Notes under the pieces: model-generated
Told to the model about the DNA's origin: nothing
Seen by the model: the letters and a program-made list of their open reading frames with translations, nothing else
The model's database searches: none
Position numbers and translations under genes: made by a program
Assembly: GCA_017539385.1 (NCBI GenBank)
Contig: JAFYHC010000103.1
Coordinates: 1-55,356 of the forward strand
Direction: 5' to 3'
Length of the DNA stretch: 55,356 nucleotides
Origin: Solobacterium sp.
GTDB taxonomy: Bacteria; Bacillota_I; Bacilli_A; Erysipelotrichales; Erysipelotrichaceae
Part shown: positions 8,219 through 15,698 of the stretch, piece after piece
Position numbering within the stretch: the stretch's first letter is position 1
How the letters are laid out: each line of letters begins with the position of its first letter

Positions 8219-8728
8219 AAGTGAAAGACTGAGATAAGGACCAAACGCAAATTCTCCTGCGTCTGGTCTTTTTCTGTATCTTGCCACTAATGCCAGGATG
8301 CATGCCAGTGCAATGACTGCAGCAATGCCTTCTTTCAGCAGCAGTGCATATGCCGAAAGATATTTGACATCTCCCCAGCCCAGTTTCTGCGCGAGGGCAA
8401 AACAGGACAGCAGACAGCCATAGAGCACTGCCCAGCAGGGATCGGCTTCCTGCAGAAATATCGCAGAGAATAACGGCGGTAAATGGCAGAGATCCGGTAT
8501 TTCGCCGCACTCAGCATCTTTGCATGCACATAGCGATACTGAGGGGACACAAAGCAGATACTGCATGGGCATTCCCCATGCCTTTGCCAAGAGAAGGATG
8601 CCTGCGGTAAAGCAGATGATGGAAGATACCGGCCAGTGTGCGTGGGGCACAAGGTCTCTGCAGCGGGGATAGCATAGACCGATATACATGTATAAGAATG
8701 TGTACAGAAGCAGGATGATCGTTTTCAT
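8192..8728 (-). CDS. Prepilin peptidase, A24 family (peptidase domain only)
   Basis: A 178-residue polytopic membrane protein. It has the two catalytic aspartates of the type IV prepilin peptidase/CpaA family: one in KDAECGEIPD and one in the GxGD-type motif GWGDVKYLSAYALLL. It ends with the AFGPYLSLSLL helix typical of the family. The N-terminal methyltransferase domain with the Cys motif of ComC/PilD is absent, so it resembles the short CpaA/TadV form. No pilin or competence genes are nearby. Its 3' end runs 27 bases into the histidine kinase gene on the other strand and contains that gene's terminator. The start region has a TATAAG box ending 5 bases before the ATG and only an imperfect ribosome site. 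Confidence 0.8.
   Translation of the reverse strand: MKTIILLLYTFLYMYIGLCYPRCRDLVPHAHWPVSSIICFTAGILLLAKAWGMPMQYLLCVPSVSLCACKDAECGEIPDLCHLPPLFSAIFLQEADPCWAVLYGCLLSCFALAQKLGWGDVKYLSAYALLLKEGIAAVIALACILALVARYRKRPDAGEFAFGPYLSLSLLCVFFFQR
8239..8274 (+). terminator. Terminator of the two-component operon
   Basis: GACCAAACGCA (8239-8249) pairs with TGCGTCTGGTC (8258-8268) with one mismatch, followed by TTTTTC. It lies inside the coding end of the convergent prepilin peptidase gene. Confidence 0.8.
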
Positions 8729-8755
8729 ACCTTCTTATACACAAAAAAAGCGGAA

Positions 8756-9877
8756 TCACCGCGGATTCCACTGAAATTTTTCGATTTCGGGATGTTCTTT
8801 CTGACAATATGCCGCAAAGACGGGATCTGTTTTGCCGCACTGCAGGATGCATACCGTGCCGCTTTGACCGCCGCGTGCAGTACGGCCGATGCGGTGGATG
8901 AGATCATTGAGCTCAGAAGGCATATCATACAGCAGCACAAGCGCAGTGGTAGTGACATCGATGCCGCGGGAAAGCACATCGGTCGCCGCCAGCACACGGC
9001 ATTTGCCGCTGCGGTAATCCTGCATCGTTTTCCTGCGTACAGCAGGATCCATCTCACTGTGCAGGGCAGCAGAGGAAATATGGTTTTTGTGCAGATTCTG
9101 CACGAGCTGGTCTGCCATTCTGCGTGTGTTGCAGAATACGATTGCGGCATCCTGCGACTGTTTCAGGATCTCTGCAACTGCCTGCAGTTTGTACTGCTTT
9201 TTTACGTGGACGATCTGGAAGCGGATATCCTGATGCAGAAGGACGCTGTGGGTGATATGGTGCATAACGGCATCGGGGAAGTACTGTTCAGCGAGGGTAT
9301 CGAGCCGGGCATCTTCCGTCGCAGACAGGCAGATGGTGCGCACGGATGGTATCTGTGCGTATACCGCCTGCACATCGCTCAGAAAGCCCATGTCAGCCAT
9401 GCGGTCTGCTTCATCCAGCACAACATCCTGCAGCGCTTTGGGACGGAAGGTGTGGCGGCGGATATGATCTAGCAGACGGGCTGGCGTAGCAATAACAATG
9501 TCAGCACCGTTATGAAACGAGCGGATCTGTGCATCGATCCCGACACCGCCTGTCAGTACCGCTGTCCGGATGCCTTCGGTATATTTCAGGCATTTGCGGC
9601 ATACATCGGCCGTCTGCAGGGCCAGTTCACGCGTCGGTACAAGCACCAGCATGACCGGCAGATGTTTTTTGCCTTTCTGCACTTCCATGCGATCCAGCAA
9701 AGGCAAAAGATACGTCAGCGTCTTTCCGCTGCCGGCAGGGGATAGAATGCGCACGGAGGAAGCGCTGAGAAGATCCGGTATGCACTCCTGCTGCACTTCG
9801 CTCAGCGTTTCGATCTGCATTTCTGATAGTGCCTTCTTCAGGCTTTCTTTTTTCAGCAGTTCCAATGAAAAACTCAT
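8756..9877 (-). CDS. DEAD-box RNA helicase
   Basis: A 373-residue ATP-dependent RNA helicase core with no long C-terminal extension. Visible motifs are the Q motif around residues 20-35, Walker A SPAGSGKT (46-53), PTRELALQ, TGGVG, DEADRMADMGF, LSATEDA, VFCNTRR, ATDVLSRGIDV and HRIGRTARGG. The start at 9877 gives the usual short N-terminus MSFSLELLKKESL; an in-frame ATG at 9919 would add a hydrophobic stretch with no ribosome site. No Shine-Dalgarno precedes 9877 either, but a TACAAC box does (see the promoter entry). The likely role is ribosome assembly or mRNA handling, as for CshA/CshB-type helicases; the exact paralogue cannot be told. Confidence 0.93.
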   Translation of the reverse strand: MSFSLELLKKESLKKALSEMQIETLSEVQQECIPDLLSASSVRILSPAGSGKTLTYLLPLLDRMEVQKGKKHLPVMLVLVPTRELALQTADVCRKCLKYTEGIRTAVLTGGVGIDAQIRSFHNGADIVIATPARLLDHIRRHTFRPKALQDVVLDEADRMADMGFLSDVQAVYAQIPSVRTICLSATEDARLDTLAEQYFPDAVMHHITHSVLLHQDIRFQIVHVKKQYKLQAVAEILKQSQDAAIVFCNTRRMADQLVQNLHKNHISSAALHSEMDPAVRRKTMQDYRSGKCRVLAATDVLSRGIDVTTTALVLLYDMPSELNDLIHRIGRTARGGQSGTVCILQCGKTDPVFAAYCQKEHPEIEKFQWNPR

Positions 9878-9892
9878 ACCAAGGTTGTAGCA
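9878..9892 (-). promoter_or_regulatory. Extended -10 promoter placing the helicase transcript at its start codon
   Basis: Reading the minus strand, TGC-TACAAC (9892-9884) is followed by exactly six bases and then the helicase ATG. A start seven bases after the -10 would be the A of the ATG, giving a leaderless mRNA. No convincing -35 is seen, in line with an extended -10 promoter. Confidence 0.4.
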
Positions 9893-9943
9893 GAAAGCAA
9901 AGAAAAAGTACAGAAGCATTCGGCGTGCATCTGATCGAATCTA

Positions 9944-9952
9944 TGTTAGAAT
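9944..9952 (+). promoter_or_regulatory. Candidate promoter of the TSCPD gene
   Basis: TG-T-TAGAAT (9944-9952) is an extended -10 box about 25 bases ahead of the ATG at 9978. No clear -35 hexamer is visible at 16-18 bases. Confidence 0.45.
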
Positions 9953-9977
9953 AACGCACAAAGGAGTGAATAAAACG

Positions 9978-10232
9978 ATGAGCACATTTGAATATACACC
10001 GAAGGGAGTTTGTTCCCGTAAGATGATCTTTGATATCGCAGAAGACGGCACGATCAATGATCTGCAGGTCATTGGCGGCTGCAATGGCAACCTGAAAGGC
10101 ATCGGACAGCTGGTCAGAGGCAGAAAAGTCAGCGAAGTAGCAGGGCTGCTGGAAGGCATTACCTGCGGTCCGAAACCAACATCCTGTCCGGATCAGATTT
10201 CCAAAGCACTGCGTGCGTACCAAAACGCCTGA
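9978..10232 (+). CDS. TSCPD domain protein
   Basis: An 84-residue protein consisting of a single TSCPD domain. It starts FEYTPKGVCSRK, has VIGGCNGNLKGIG in the middle and ends LEGITCGPKPTSCPDQISKAL, which carries the motif naming the family. The four conserved cysteines suggest metal binding. Such domains occur at the end of some ribonucleotide reductases and as stand-alone proteins like this one, whose function is unknown. The start at 9978 is chosen for AAAGGAG upstream and the match to the family N-terminus, over a GTG at 9966. It is transcribed alone, with its own promoter and terminator. Confidence 0.85.
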   Translation: MSTFEYTPKGVCSRKMIFDIAEDGTINDLQVIGGCNGNLKGIGQLVRGRKVSEVAGLLEGITCGPKPTSCPDQISKALRAYQNA

Positions 10233-10270
10233 GAATCCTTATGAGAAAGCGCTCCGGCGTTTTTCTTTTT
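10225..10270 (+). terminator. Terminator of the TSCPD gene
   Basis: ACGCCTGAG (10225-10233) pairs with CTCCGGCGT (10252-10260) with one mismatch, followed by a T-rich run to 10270. The stem includes the stop codon. Confidence 0.7.
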
Positions 10271-10283
10271 GAAGTTTCAATAG

Positions 10284-10313
10284 TATAATGTTTCTGTTTA
10301 TCTGTTAAACAGA
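10284..10313 (+). promoter_or_regulatory. -10 box and downstream palindrome of the lipoprotein operon
   Basis: A consensus TATAAT at 10284-10289 is followed three bases later by a perfect inverted repeat: TCTGTTTA (10293-10300) and TAAACAGA (10306-10313) around a 5-base loop. The repeat covers the likely transcription start and the first bases of the mRNA, the usual place for an operator, though it could also fold as a 5' hairpin. No good -35 is seen. Confidence 0.5.
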
Positions 10314-10328
10314 TGAAGGAGGTAAAGA

Positions 10329-10979
10329 ATGAAAAAGATTACTGCATTGTTTGCGGCTGCTGTATTGCTGTGCGGCTGTTCTGCGGCACCGTCGTCTGCT
10401 TCTGAGACACCCTCAGAAACACCGGTTCCTGTTGCAGAGGATGAATATGCGGCGGGCGATGTCATTCTAAAAATAAAAGAGACCGATATGAGCGGCTACA
10501 GATGGCTGGAAGATACAGACCCGGCATTTGTACAGGTGACGATGGAAGAGTCATTCCGTCTGTTTGAGGAGAAGGGAACAGCCCTGATCCTGTACAGCTA
10601 TGATACCTGTCCCTGGTGCAACCGTGCGGTGCCGGTGCTGAATGCGGCACTCAAGGCAGCCGGCATGAAGGGCGTCTATGTGGATATCTATGAACAGGAA
10701 ATCAAGGATATGGACAAAGATGTCCGGATGGCTGTAATCGATAAACTGTACAAAAATCTGGATGTTGTTCTGGACCATGAGACCAATCCGGAGACCGGAA
10801 AAGTAGAACCGGCCATGTATGTGCCGCTGGTCGTTGCAATCAAAGACGGTGAGATCCTGGATCATCATACATCTCTGGTGGAAAGCTTCGAAATGAAAGA
10901 CGAAGATACACAGATGACAGATGAGCAGAATGCCGAACTGAAATCGTATTATGACCGGCTGATCAAAGAGGTACAGTAA
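10329..10979 (+). CDS. Thioredoxin-like lipoprotein
   Basis: A 216-residue secreted lipoprotein. A Lys-rich start and hydrophobic stretch end in the lipobox LCGC with the lipidated Cys at residue 17. A Ser/Thr/Pro-rich linker follows (about 18-38). The rest is a thioredoxin-type domain with a CPWC pair at residues 94-97 in LILYSYDTCPWCNRAVPV and a cis-Pro-like segment YVPLVVAIKDG. This predicts a surface-attached thiol-disulfide protein. GGAGG precedes the ATG. The gene is the first of a run that includes lspA, the peptidase that would cleave its signal. The exact redox partner is unknown. Confidence 0.82.
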   Translation: MKKITALFAAAVLLCGCSAAPSSASETPSETPVPVAEDEYAAGDVILKIKETDMSGYRWLEDTDPAFVQVTMEESFRLFEEKGTALILYSYDTCPWCNRAVPVLNAALKAAGMKGVYVDIYEQEIKDMDKDVRMAVIDKLYKNLDVVLDHETNPETGKVEPAMYVPLVVAIKDGEILDHHTSLVESFEMKDEDTQMTDEQNAELKSYYDRLIKEVQ

Positions 10980-10980
10980 G

Positions 10981-11481
10981 ATGGTGCAGGTTAATGACAA
11001 ATGGCCATCCGATGTACCGGAAGGGATCTGGCTGGAGTATATGCCGCACCAGTGGATCATTGTGATCAAAGATCCGGCATGGACGGTAGAAGAACTGCGC
11101 AAGGGAAGAAAAGCGCACATGATCCTTTCCTTTGTACAGAAGGGCATCGTTGATGCATTCCTGCTGGAGATCGAGGACTGCATGGAATGCAGTGATATTC
11201 CTTTCTGCATGAAAGATGCTTCTGAGGAAATGAAGCAGTCGATCCAGGAAGAAGGAGATGAGAAACTGCAGGTGCTTCTGACCGATGCGGATGACACGGT
11301 AAAGGCAGCACGCACATTTGATCTTCAGAAAGAACATGGTGTCTTATTGAAGAATGCACTGCGGAAACGGCTGGAAGAAGCGTATACGGCAGCGGATTTT
11401 GATGCGGCTTATGCAGAGATCCTGGAGAAGTATGAACCGTTTGAACTGGAACCGGATGCTCTGTTTACGGTGAGATTATGA
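10981..11481 (+). CDS. Uncharacterised acidic protein
   Basis: A 166-residue cytoplasmic-looking protein with no signal peptide or membrane segment. It begins one base after the lipoprotein stop, with GAGGT upstream inside that gene, and overlaps lspA by an ATGA. It is rich in Glu and Asp. It has a WLEYMPHQWIIVIKDP segment near the start, two close cysteines (ECSDIPFC) and a helical C-terminal half (LKNALRKRLEEAYTAADFDA). I do not recognise a family. Its position between a thiol-disulfide lipoprotein and lspA suggests a cell-envelope link, but that is context only. Confidence 0.75.
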   Translation: MVQVNDKWPSDVPEGIWLEYMPHQWIIVIKDPAWTVEELRKGRKAHMILSFVQKGIVDAFLLEIEDCMECSDIPFCMKDASEEMKQSIQEEGDEKLQVLLTDADDTVKAARTFDLQKEHGVLLKNALRKRLEEAYTAADFDAAYAEILEKYEPFELEPDALFTVRL

Positions 11482-11930
11482 CCGTCTGGATCCTGATCGT
11501 ACTCGTATTTGCGGCAGACCTTGCCAGCAAATACTGGATCGCAGGCACACCATCCCTGCACAATGTAACGGTGATTCCCGGATTCTTTCATATCACCTAT
11601 GCGGAAAATACCGGTATGGCATGGTCGCTGCTGTCGGGGCAGACCGGCTTTCTGGCATTGCTTTCCGCTGCGGTGCTTGGAGGAATGCTGTGGTATCTGA
11701 CCACGAAGCGTCCCGACCGGCTGACATCGATCGCACTGGCGCTGATGATCGGCGGGGCAGCGGGAAACCTGTATGACCGGCTTGTGCTTGGCTATGTGCG
11801 CGATTTCCTGGATTTCTATATTTTCGGATATGACTTTCCGATCTTCAATATTGCCGATTCCGCACTTTGCATCGGCGTGGGATTATTGCTGATTGGAACA
11901 CTGCTGGAAGAAAAGGGGGAAAAGAAATGA
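11478..11930 (+). CDS. lspA: Lipoprotein signal peptidase II
   Basis: A 150-residue polytopic aspartyl protease that cuts signal peptides of prolipoproteins just before the lipidated cysteine. The family motifs are all present: ADLASKYWI near the start, AENTGMAWSLLSG, GGAAGNLYDRLVLGYVRDF with catalytic Asp100, and FNIADSALCIG with catalytic Asp127. It has four hydrophobic helices and usual length. It overlaps the gene before it and, by ATGA, rluD after it. The lspA-rluD order is common in Bacillota. Confidence 0.96.
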   Translation: MTVWILIVLVFAADLASKYWIAGTPSLHNVTVIPGFFHITYAENTGMAWSLLSGQTGFLALLSAAVLGGMLWYLTTKRPDRLTSIALALMIGGAAGNLYDRLVLGYVRDFLDFYIFGYDFPIFNIADSALCIGVGLLLIGTLLEEKGEKK

Positions 11931-12829
11931 CAGAATGGATCACGGAAACAGGCGGTGCCCGTCTGGATAAATATCTGAGCGATGTCAGCGGTCTTTCCCG
12001 CTCACGTGTACAGCAGCTGGCAAAAGACGGCCTGATCACGGTCAACGGAAAGGCAGCCAAGGCATCACTGAAGTTGGAAGAAGGAGACCGTATTGAAGCA
12101 GAGATTCCGGAAGATGAACCGGTACGGTTTGAACCGGAGAATATTCCGCTGGATATCCTGTACGAAGATTCCGACATTATTGTGATCAATAAGCCAAAGG
12201 GGATGGTCGTTCATCCCGCTGTCGGCAATATGAGCGGAACACTGGTCAATGCGCTGCTGTATCACTGCAAGGATCTATCCGGCATCAACGGGGTGATACG
12301 CCCCGGCATCGTGTACCGGATCGACAAGGATACGACGGGCTGCATTGTTGCCTGCAAGAATGATGCGGCGCATACAGCAATCGCAAAGCAGTTGGAAAAC
12401 AAGACATGCCATCGGGAATACCGCGCAATCGTCATGGGTAATATCGCACATGAGGAAGGCCTCATCGATGCACCGATCGGACGGGATCCCCGTGACCGGC
12501 AGAGAATGACGGTAACGGAGAACAACAGCCGGGAAGCACGCACGCGCTTTAAGGTGCTGGAGCGTTTCCGCGGTGCGACATATTGTGAATTCACGCTGGA
12601 AACAGGACGTACGCATCAGATCCGCGTGCATATGAAATACATCAACCATCCGGTGATGGGAGATGAAAAATACGGCAAGAAGTGCACATTGATGGATACG
12701 CAGGGACAGGTGCTGCATGCACATACACTGACGCTTGTGCATCCGCGCACCGGTGAAACGATGACGTTTGAAGCACCATTGCCGGCATATTTTGAAGAAT
12801 TGCTGCAGATCCTGCGGAGTGCGCAATGA
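11927..12829 (+). CDS. RluD-type ribosomal large-subunit pseudouridine synthase
   Basis: A 300-residue RluA/RluD-family enzyme that isomerises uridines in RNA, most likely 23S rRNA. An N-terminal S4 RNA-binding domain (about 12-60) is followed by the catalytic domain, with IVINKPKGMVVHP and the catalytic Asp133 in YRIDKDTTG. GRTHQIRVHM and HPVMGDEKYG are also present. The start at 11927 overlaps the lspA stop (ATGA); the frame runs further upstream but within lspA. The exact target uridine cannot be assigned. Confidence 0.94.
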   Translation: MTEWITETGGARLDKYLSDVSGLSRSRVQQLAKDGLITVNGKAAKASLKLEEGDRIEAEIPEDEPVRFEPENIPLDILYEDSDIIVINKPKGMVVHPAVGNMSGTLVNALLYHCKDLSGINGVIRPGIVYRIDKDTTGCIVACKNDAAHTAIAKQLENKTCHREYRAIVMGNIAHEEGLIDAPIGRDPRDRQRMTVTENNSREARTRFKVLERFRGATYCEFTLETGRTHQIRVHMKYINHPVMGDEKYGKKCTLMDTQGQVLHAHTLTLVHPRTGETMTFEAPLPAYFEELLQILRSAQ

Positions 12830-13617
12830 AGCAGAAACTGCCTGCCGGAACGGCGGTTCTTGTCATATGCATTGTCGTGTTCATTCTGCGGTGGTTTGTT
12901 CCGCTGGAGAATACGGCGGAAGGTGCGATCCTTTGCGGGGCGTATTATAAGCCGATGATCCTTGCCGGGGAGTGGTGGCGCATGCTGACGTGCGGGTTTG
13001 TACATGCGGACTTTATGCATCTTGCAGCGAATGGGTATTCACTGCTGATGCTCTCGCAGGCACTGTCGCAGGTGCTTGGCAGAAAGAAGTTCTATGTCAT
13101 ACTGATCGCATCGATCCTGGGCGGAAGTCTATGCGTGTTTGCGGTCAGCGGCAATATCATCGCCATGGGATTGTCCGGGGGACTGTATGGGCTGATGGCA
13201 TGCTATACATGGCTTCTCATACGGGCCAGGGCATTCCGCAATCCGGCGGTACGGAAGCAGGTAATACCGATGTATGCGGTCAACCTGCTGATCAACTTTC
13301 TGCCGGGCGTATCCGCAGCCGGACATATCGGCGGCTTTGTGACAGGATTCATGCTGAGCGGGATACTGGCGGTGCCGCAGGAAGAGTCCAGGAAGCACTT
13401 TGTGATCTGCAGTGTGCTGCTTGTAATCGCGACCGGTTTCTTCTGTGTGCGCAATGCGTATATACCGAAGGAAACACGGTATCTGCTGAGTGATCTGCAT
13501 GTGCTTGGACAGGAAAAGAAGATGGGAATGGATAACCATGCGTACCGGATCGCAGAGCGTCTGGATGACGTCTATGAAACGGACGGATGGATGGTGAATG
13601 CATTGAAGGAGTATTAA
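12826..13617 (+). CDS. Rhomboid-family intramembrane serine protease
   Basis: A 263-residue protein with about six hydrophobic helices. The HADFMHLAAN segment holds the conserved His/Asn. The catalytic Ser117 is in MGLSGGLYG and the catalytic His167 in AGHIGGFVTG. All residues needed for intramembrane proteolysis are therefore present. A soluble tail of about 50 residues follows the last helix. It overlaps rluD by 4 bases. Substrates are unknown. Confidence 0.92.
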   Translation: MKQKLPAGTAVLVICIVVFILRWFVPLENTAEGAILCGAYYKPMILAGEWWRMLTCGFVHADFMHLAANGYSLLMLSQALSQVLGRKKFYVILIASILGGSLCVFAVSGNIIAMGLSGGLYGLMACYTWLLIRARAFRNPAVRKQVIPMYAVNLLINFLPGVSAAGHIGGFVTGFMLSGILAVPQEESRKHFVICSVLLVIATGFFCVRNAYIPKETRYLLSDLHVLGQEKKMGMDNHAYRIAERLDDVYETDGWMVNALKEY

Positions 13618-13618
13618 A

Positions 13619-14113
13619 ATGGATCAACGTGAGAATGTACTGAGCTGGGATGAGTATTTTATGGGGCTGGCACATCTGTCCGCACTTCGTTCCAAGGACC
13701 CTAACACACAGGTCGGAGCCGCTATCGTCGATGAAAACCACCGCGTTGTGTCGGTCGGCTACAACGGCTTCCCGAAAGGATGCAGCGATGATGAATATCC
13801 GTGGAACCGCGAAGGCGGCGTCCTGGATACGAAGTATGCATATGTCGTGCATGCCGAACTCAATGCCATTCTGAATTCCAAATCGCCGGTAACAGGATGC
13901 ACGCTGTATGTATCGCTGTTTCCGTGCAATGAATGCGCAAAGGCGATCATCCAGTCCGGAATCCGGCGCATCGTATACGAATCCGATAAATATGCCGATA
14001 CCGAAACGACCGTCGCATCCAAGCGGATGCTGGTGTCTGCCGGTGTGGAATTATGCCGGATCGAAAACACGATCAAACTGACCGTGGAAAAGCATAAGAA
14101 TGTTTACCGGTAA
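13619..14113 (+). CDS. dCMP deaminase / ComEB-like cytidine deaminase
   Basis: A 164-residue zinc deaminase that converts dCMP to dUMP for thymidylate synthesis. The zinc site is complete: His and catalytic Glu in VVHAELNAIL, and two cysteines in FPCNECAKAII. The nucleotide-binding loop GYNGFPKG and the opening SWDEYFMGLAHLSALRS with DPNTQVGA match the family. AAGGAG precedes the ATG at the end of the rhomboid gene. Last gene of the lipoprotein-lspA-rluD run. Confidence 0.95.
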   Translation: MDQRENVLSWDEYFMGLAHLSALRSKDPNTQVGAAIVDENHRVVSVGYNGFPKGCSDDEYPWNREGGVLDTKYAYVVHAELNAILNSKSPVTGCTLYVSLFPCNECAKAIIQSGIRRIVYESDKYADTETTVASKRMLVSAGVELCRIENTIKLTVEKHKNVYR

Positions 14114-14139
14114 AGAAAAAAGGCAGGTTATCTGCCTTT
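14110..14139 (-). terminator. Terminator of rnhC
   Basis: The perfect stem AAAGGCAG/CTGCCTTT (14119-14139) is followed on the minus strand by a run of T. It includes the rnhC stop codon. On the plus strand the tract after the stem is only three T, so it is a weak terminator at best for the dCMP deaminase transcript. Confidence 0.8.
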
Positions 14140-15003
14140 GATCTTTGCCGTATTGCGGAAGTGCAGCTTGGCGGCTTCTTTGAGGCGGGCTTCACCATAG
14201 CGTTCAAGGAACTCTTTTCCGGACGCATCCGCTGCTGCACCGGCTCCTTTGGCAAAATGCATGCCGAAGCGTTTTTCCATGTCATCCATGGCACACAAAA
14301 ACGCATAGCGGGCAATGACGGAAGCGGCTGCGACAGCAGGCCAGCGGCTTTCTGCTTTTGTTTCAAAATGCATCGGACGGACGATGTGCTTCTGCCCGGA
14401 TAAATAGCGCCAATAGGAAGCAGGCGGTGCAAACTGGTCAATGACACGCGTCTTGGGCAGTCCGTATTTCTCCTGCAGGTGCACATAGGCCTGATTATGC
14501 AGGACGGCTTTCATGGCATTCAGGTTCATGGAATCATGGACCTGGTTGTATTTTTCCGGACTGACGATGAGCAGGCTGTGCGGCAGTTTTTCCAGCAATT
14601 GCGGAGCGATCTTCCGAATCGCTTCATCGGTCATGGCCTTGGAGTCCGTGACGCCAAGCGAAGAAACTAACGGTGCGCTTTTTTCATCCACGATGCAGGC
14701 ACAGACGCACACCGGTCCGAAATAGTCACCGGTGCCGACTTCATCACTGCCTGCCTGCGGCAGAACGGTATTATCCGCTGCTTTCTCTGAAACAGGGGCA
14801 GGTTGCTTCTGGAATGGCGAAGCATAGATCTCTGCATCTTTGCCCTGAAAAACCGTCTTGCCGGAACGATAGCGCGTAATGACGCAGTTCTCCACCCGCA
14901 GCTGCCATTCGGCATACTGGGGTGCCGGGGAAGCGTCATCGATAAATGTCTGATACAGCCGGGAGGCATCTTCCGGCGTTAATACTAATGTGATCGTACT
15001 CAT
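14128..15003 (-). CDS. rnhC: Ribonuclease HIII
   Basis: A 291-residue RNase H of the HIII type, which cleaves RNA in RNA-DNA hybrids. The N-terminal part (about 1-85) is the TBP-like substrate-binding domain of HIII. The catalytic domain begins with GSDEVGTGDYFGPVCV, which carries the Asp-Glu pair, followed by VTDSKAMTDEAI and the later acidic residues around VIDQFAPPASY. Length is typical. No Shine-Dalgarno precedes the ATG; an extended -10 box sits six bases upstream instead (see the promoter entry). Confidence 0.94.
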   Translation of the reverse strand: MSTITLVLTPEDASRLYQTFIDDASPAPQYAEWQLRVENCVITRYRSGKTVFQGKDAEIYASPFQKQPAPVSEKAADNTVLPQAGSDEVGTGDYFGPVCVCACIVDEKSAPLVSSLGVTDSKAMTDEAIRKIAPQLLEKLPHSLLIVSPEKYNQVHDSMNLNAMKAVLHNQAYVHLQEKYGLPKTRVIDQFAPPASYWRYLSGQKHIVRPMHFETKAESRWPAVAAASVIARYAFLCAMDDMEKRFGMHFAKGAGAAADASGKEFLERYGEARLKEAAKLHFRNTAKIKGR

Positions 15004-15018
15004 AGGGGTATTGTATCA
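15004..15018 (-). promoter_or_regulatory. Extended -10 promoter at the rnhC start codon
   Basis: On the minus strand TGA-TACAAT (15018-15010) is followed by ACCCCT and then the rnhC ATG. The six-base gap would start transcription at the ATG itself. No ribosome site is present between them. No clear -35 is visible. Confidence 0.5.
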
Positions 15019-15045
15019 CCAACACGATTACGGAGATATGAAGGT

Positions 15046-15696
15046 ATGATAGAAATAACGGAACAGTTATATACACCGATCAATATCGGCATGGCAGCAC
15101 TGATTCTCATTCTGGCATTTCTTGGCTATAAGAAGGGATTTCTTCTGCAGGTCATCAGTTTTGCCGGGACGATCATGTCCGGATGGGGATCCTATGTGAT
15201 CAGTCCGCTTCTGGCAAAGTATATACAGCTCTTCCCGAAAGACATGAACCCGATGGAGGATACCATTCTTTCGGAAGCTGCGTACCGGTATATCAACCAG
15301 GCGGCCTGGTTTTTCCTGCTGTTTCTGTTGTTCCGGGTCGTGTTCTTTTTCCTGGGACTGTTTGCCAAAACACTGCAGAAAGTACCGGTGATCAAGGAAA
15401 TCTCCAAGGTCATCGGAGCGGCGGTCGGTGCAGTGGAAGCACTGATCTGGCTGTTCCTGTTGACCATTGCGCTGAATACACCGTTTTTTACAAACGGACA
15501 TGCGGCGGTGGAAGGCACTGCGCTTCGTTATGTGCGGGATACGGCCAATTATGTGCTGAATGAATATGCGGCGGATTATATTGACGCCGATGCATTCGGA
15601 CAGCTGTTCCAGGATGCGAGAGGACTCAGTGAGAGCCAGCGTCAGAAGATCGAACAGTGGATGATCACGCATGGGTATCTTGAGGAAGGGGAATAA
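15046..15696 (+). CDS. CvpA family membrane protein
   Basis: A 216-residue integral membrane protein of the CvpA/colicin-V-production family. It has four hydrophobic helices (about 14-32, 38-58, 85-110 and 120-145), GYKKGFLLQVISFAG typical of the family start, and a soluble tail of about 60 residues. The biochemical function of the family is not settled. GAAGG precedes the ATG. It is followed two bases later by mutS2, the usual Bacillota order. Confidence 0.88.
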   Translation: MIEITEQLYTPINIGMAALILILAFLGYKKGFLLQVISFAGTIMSGWGSYVISPLLAKYIQLFPKDMNPMEDTILSEAAYRYINQAAWFFLLFLLFRVVFFFLGLFAKTLQKVPVIKEISKVIGAAVGAVEALIWLFLLTIALNTPFFTNGHAAVEGTALRYVRDTANYVLNEYAADYIDADAFGQLFQDARGLSESQRQKIEQWMITHGYLEEGE

Positions 15697-15698
15697 GC

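Noticed and set aside
8729..8739. Prepilin peptidase as a further leaderless gene
   Set aside because: TATAAG ends five bases before the ATG, but an AAGG stretch lies between and the -10 match is weaker, so I left it out of the leaderless group.
14119..14139. Hairpin as a shared terminator for dCMP deaminase and rnhC
   Set aside because: On the plus strand it is followed by only three T and then mixed sequence; convincing only for the minus strand.
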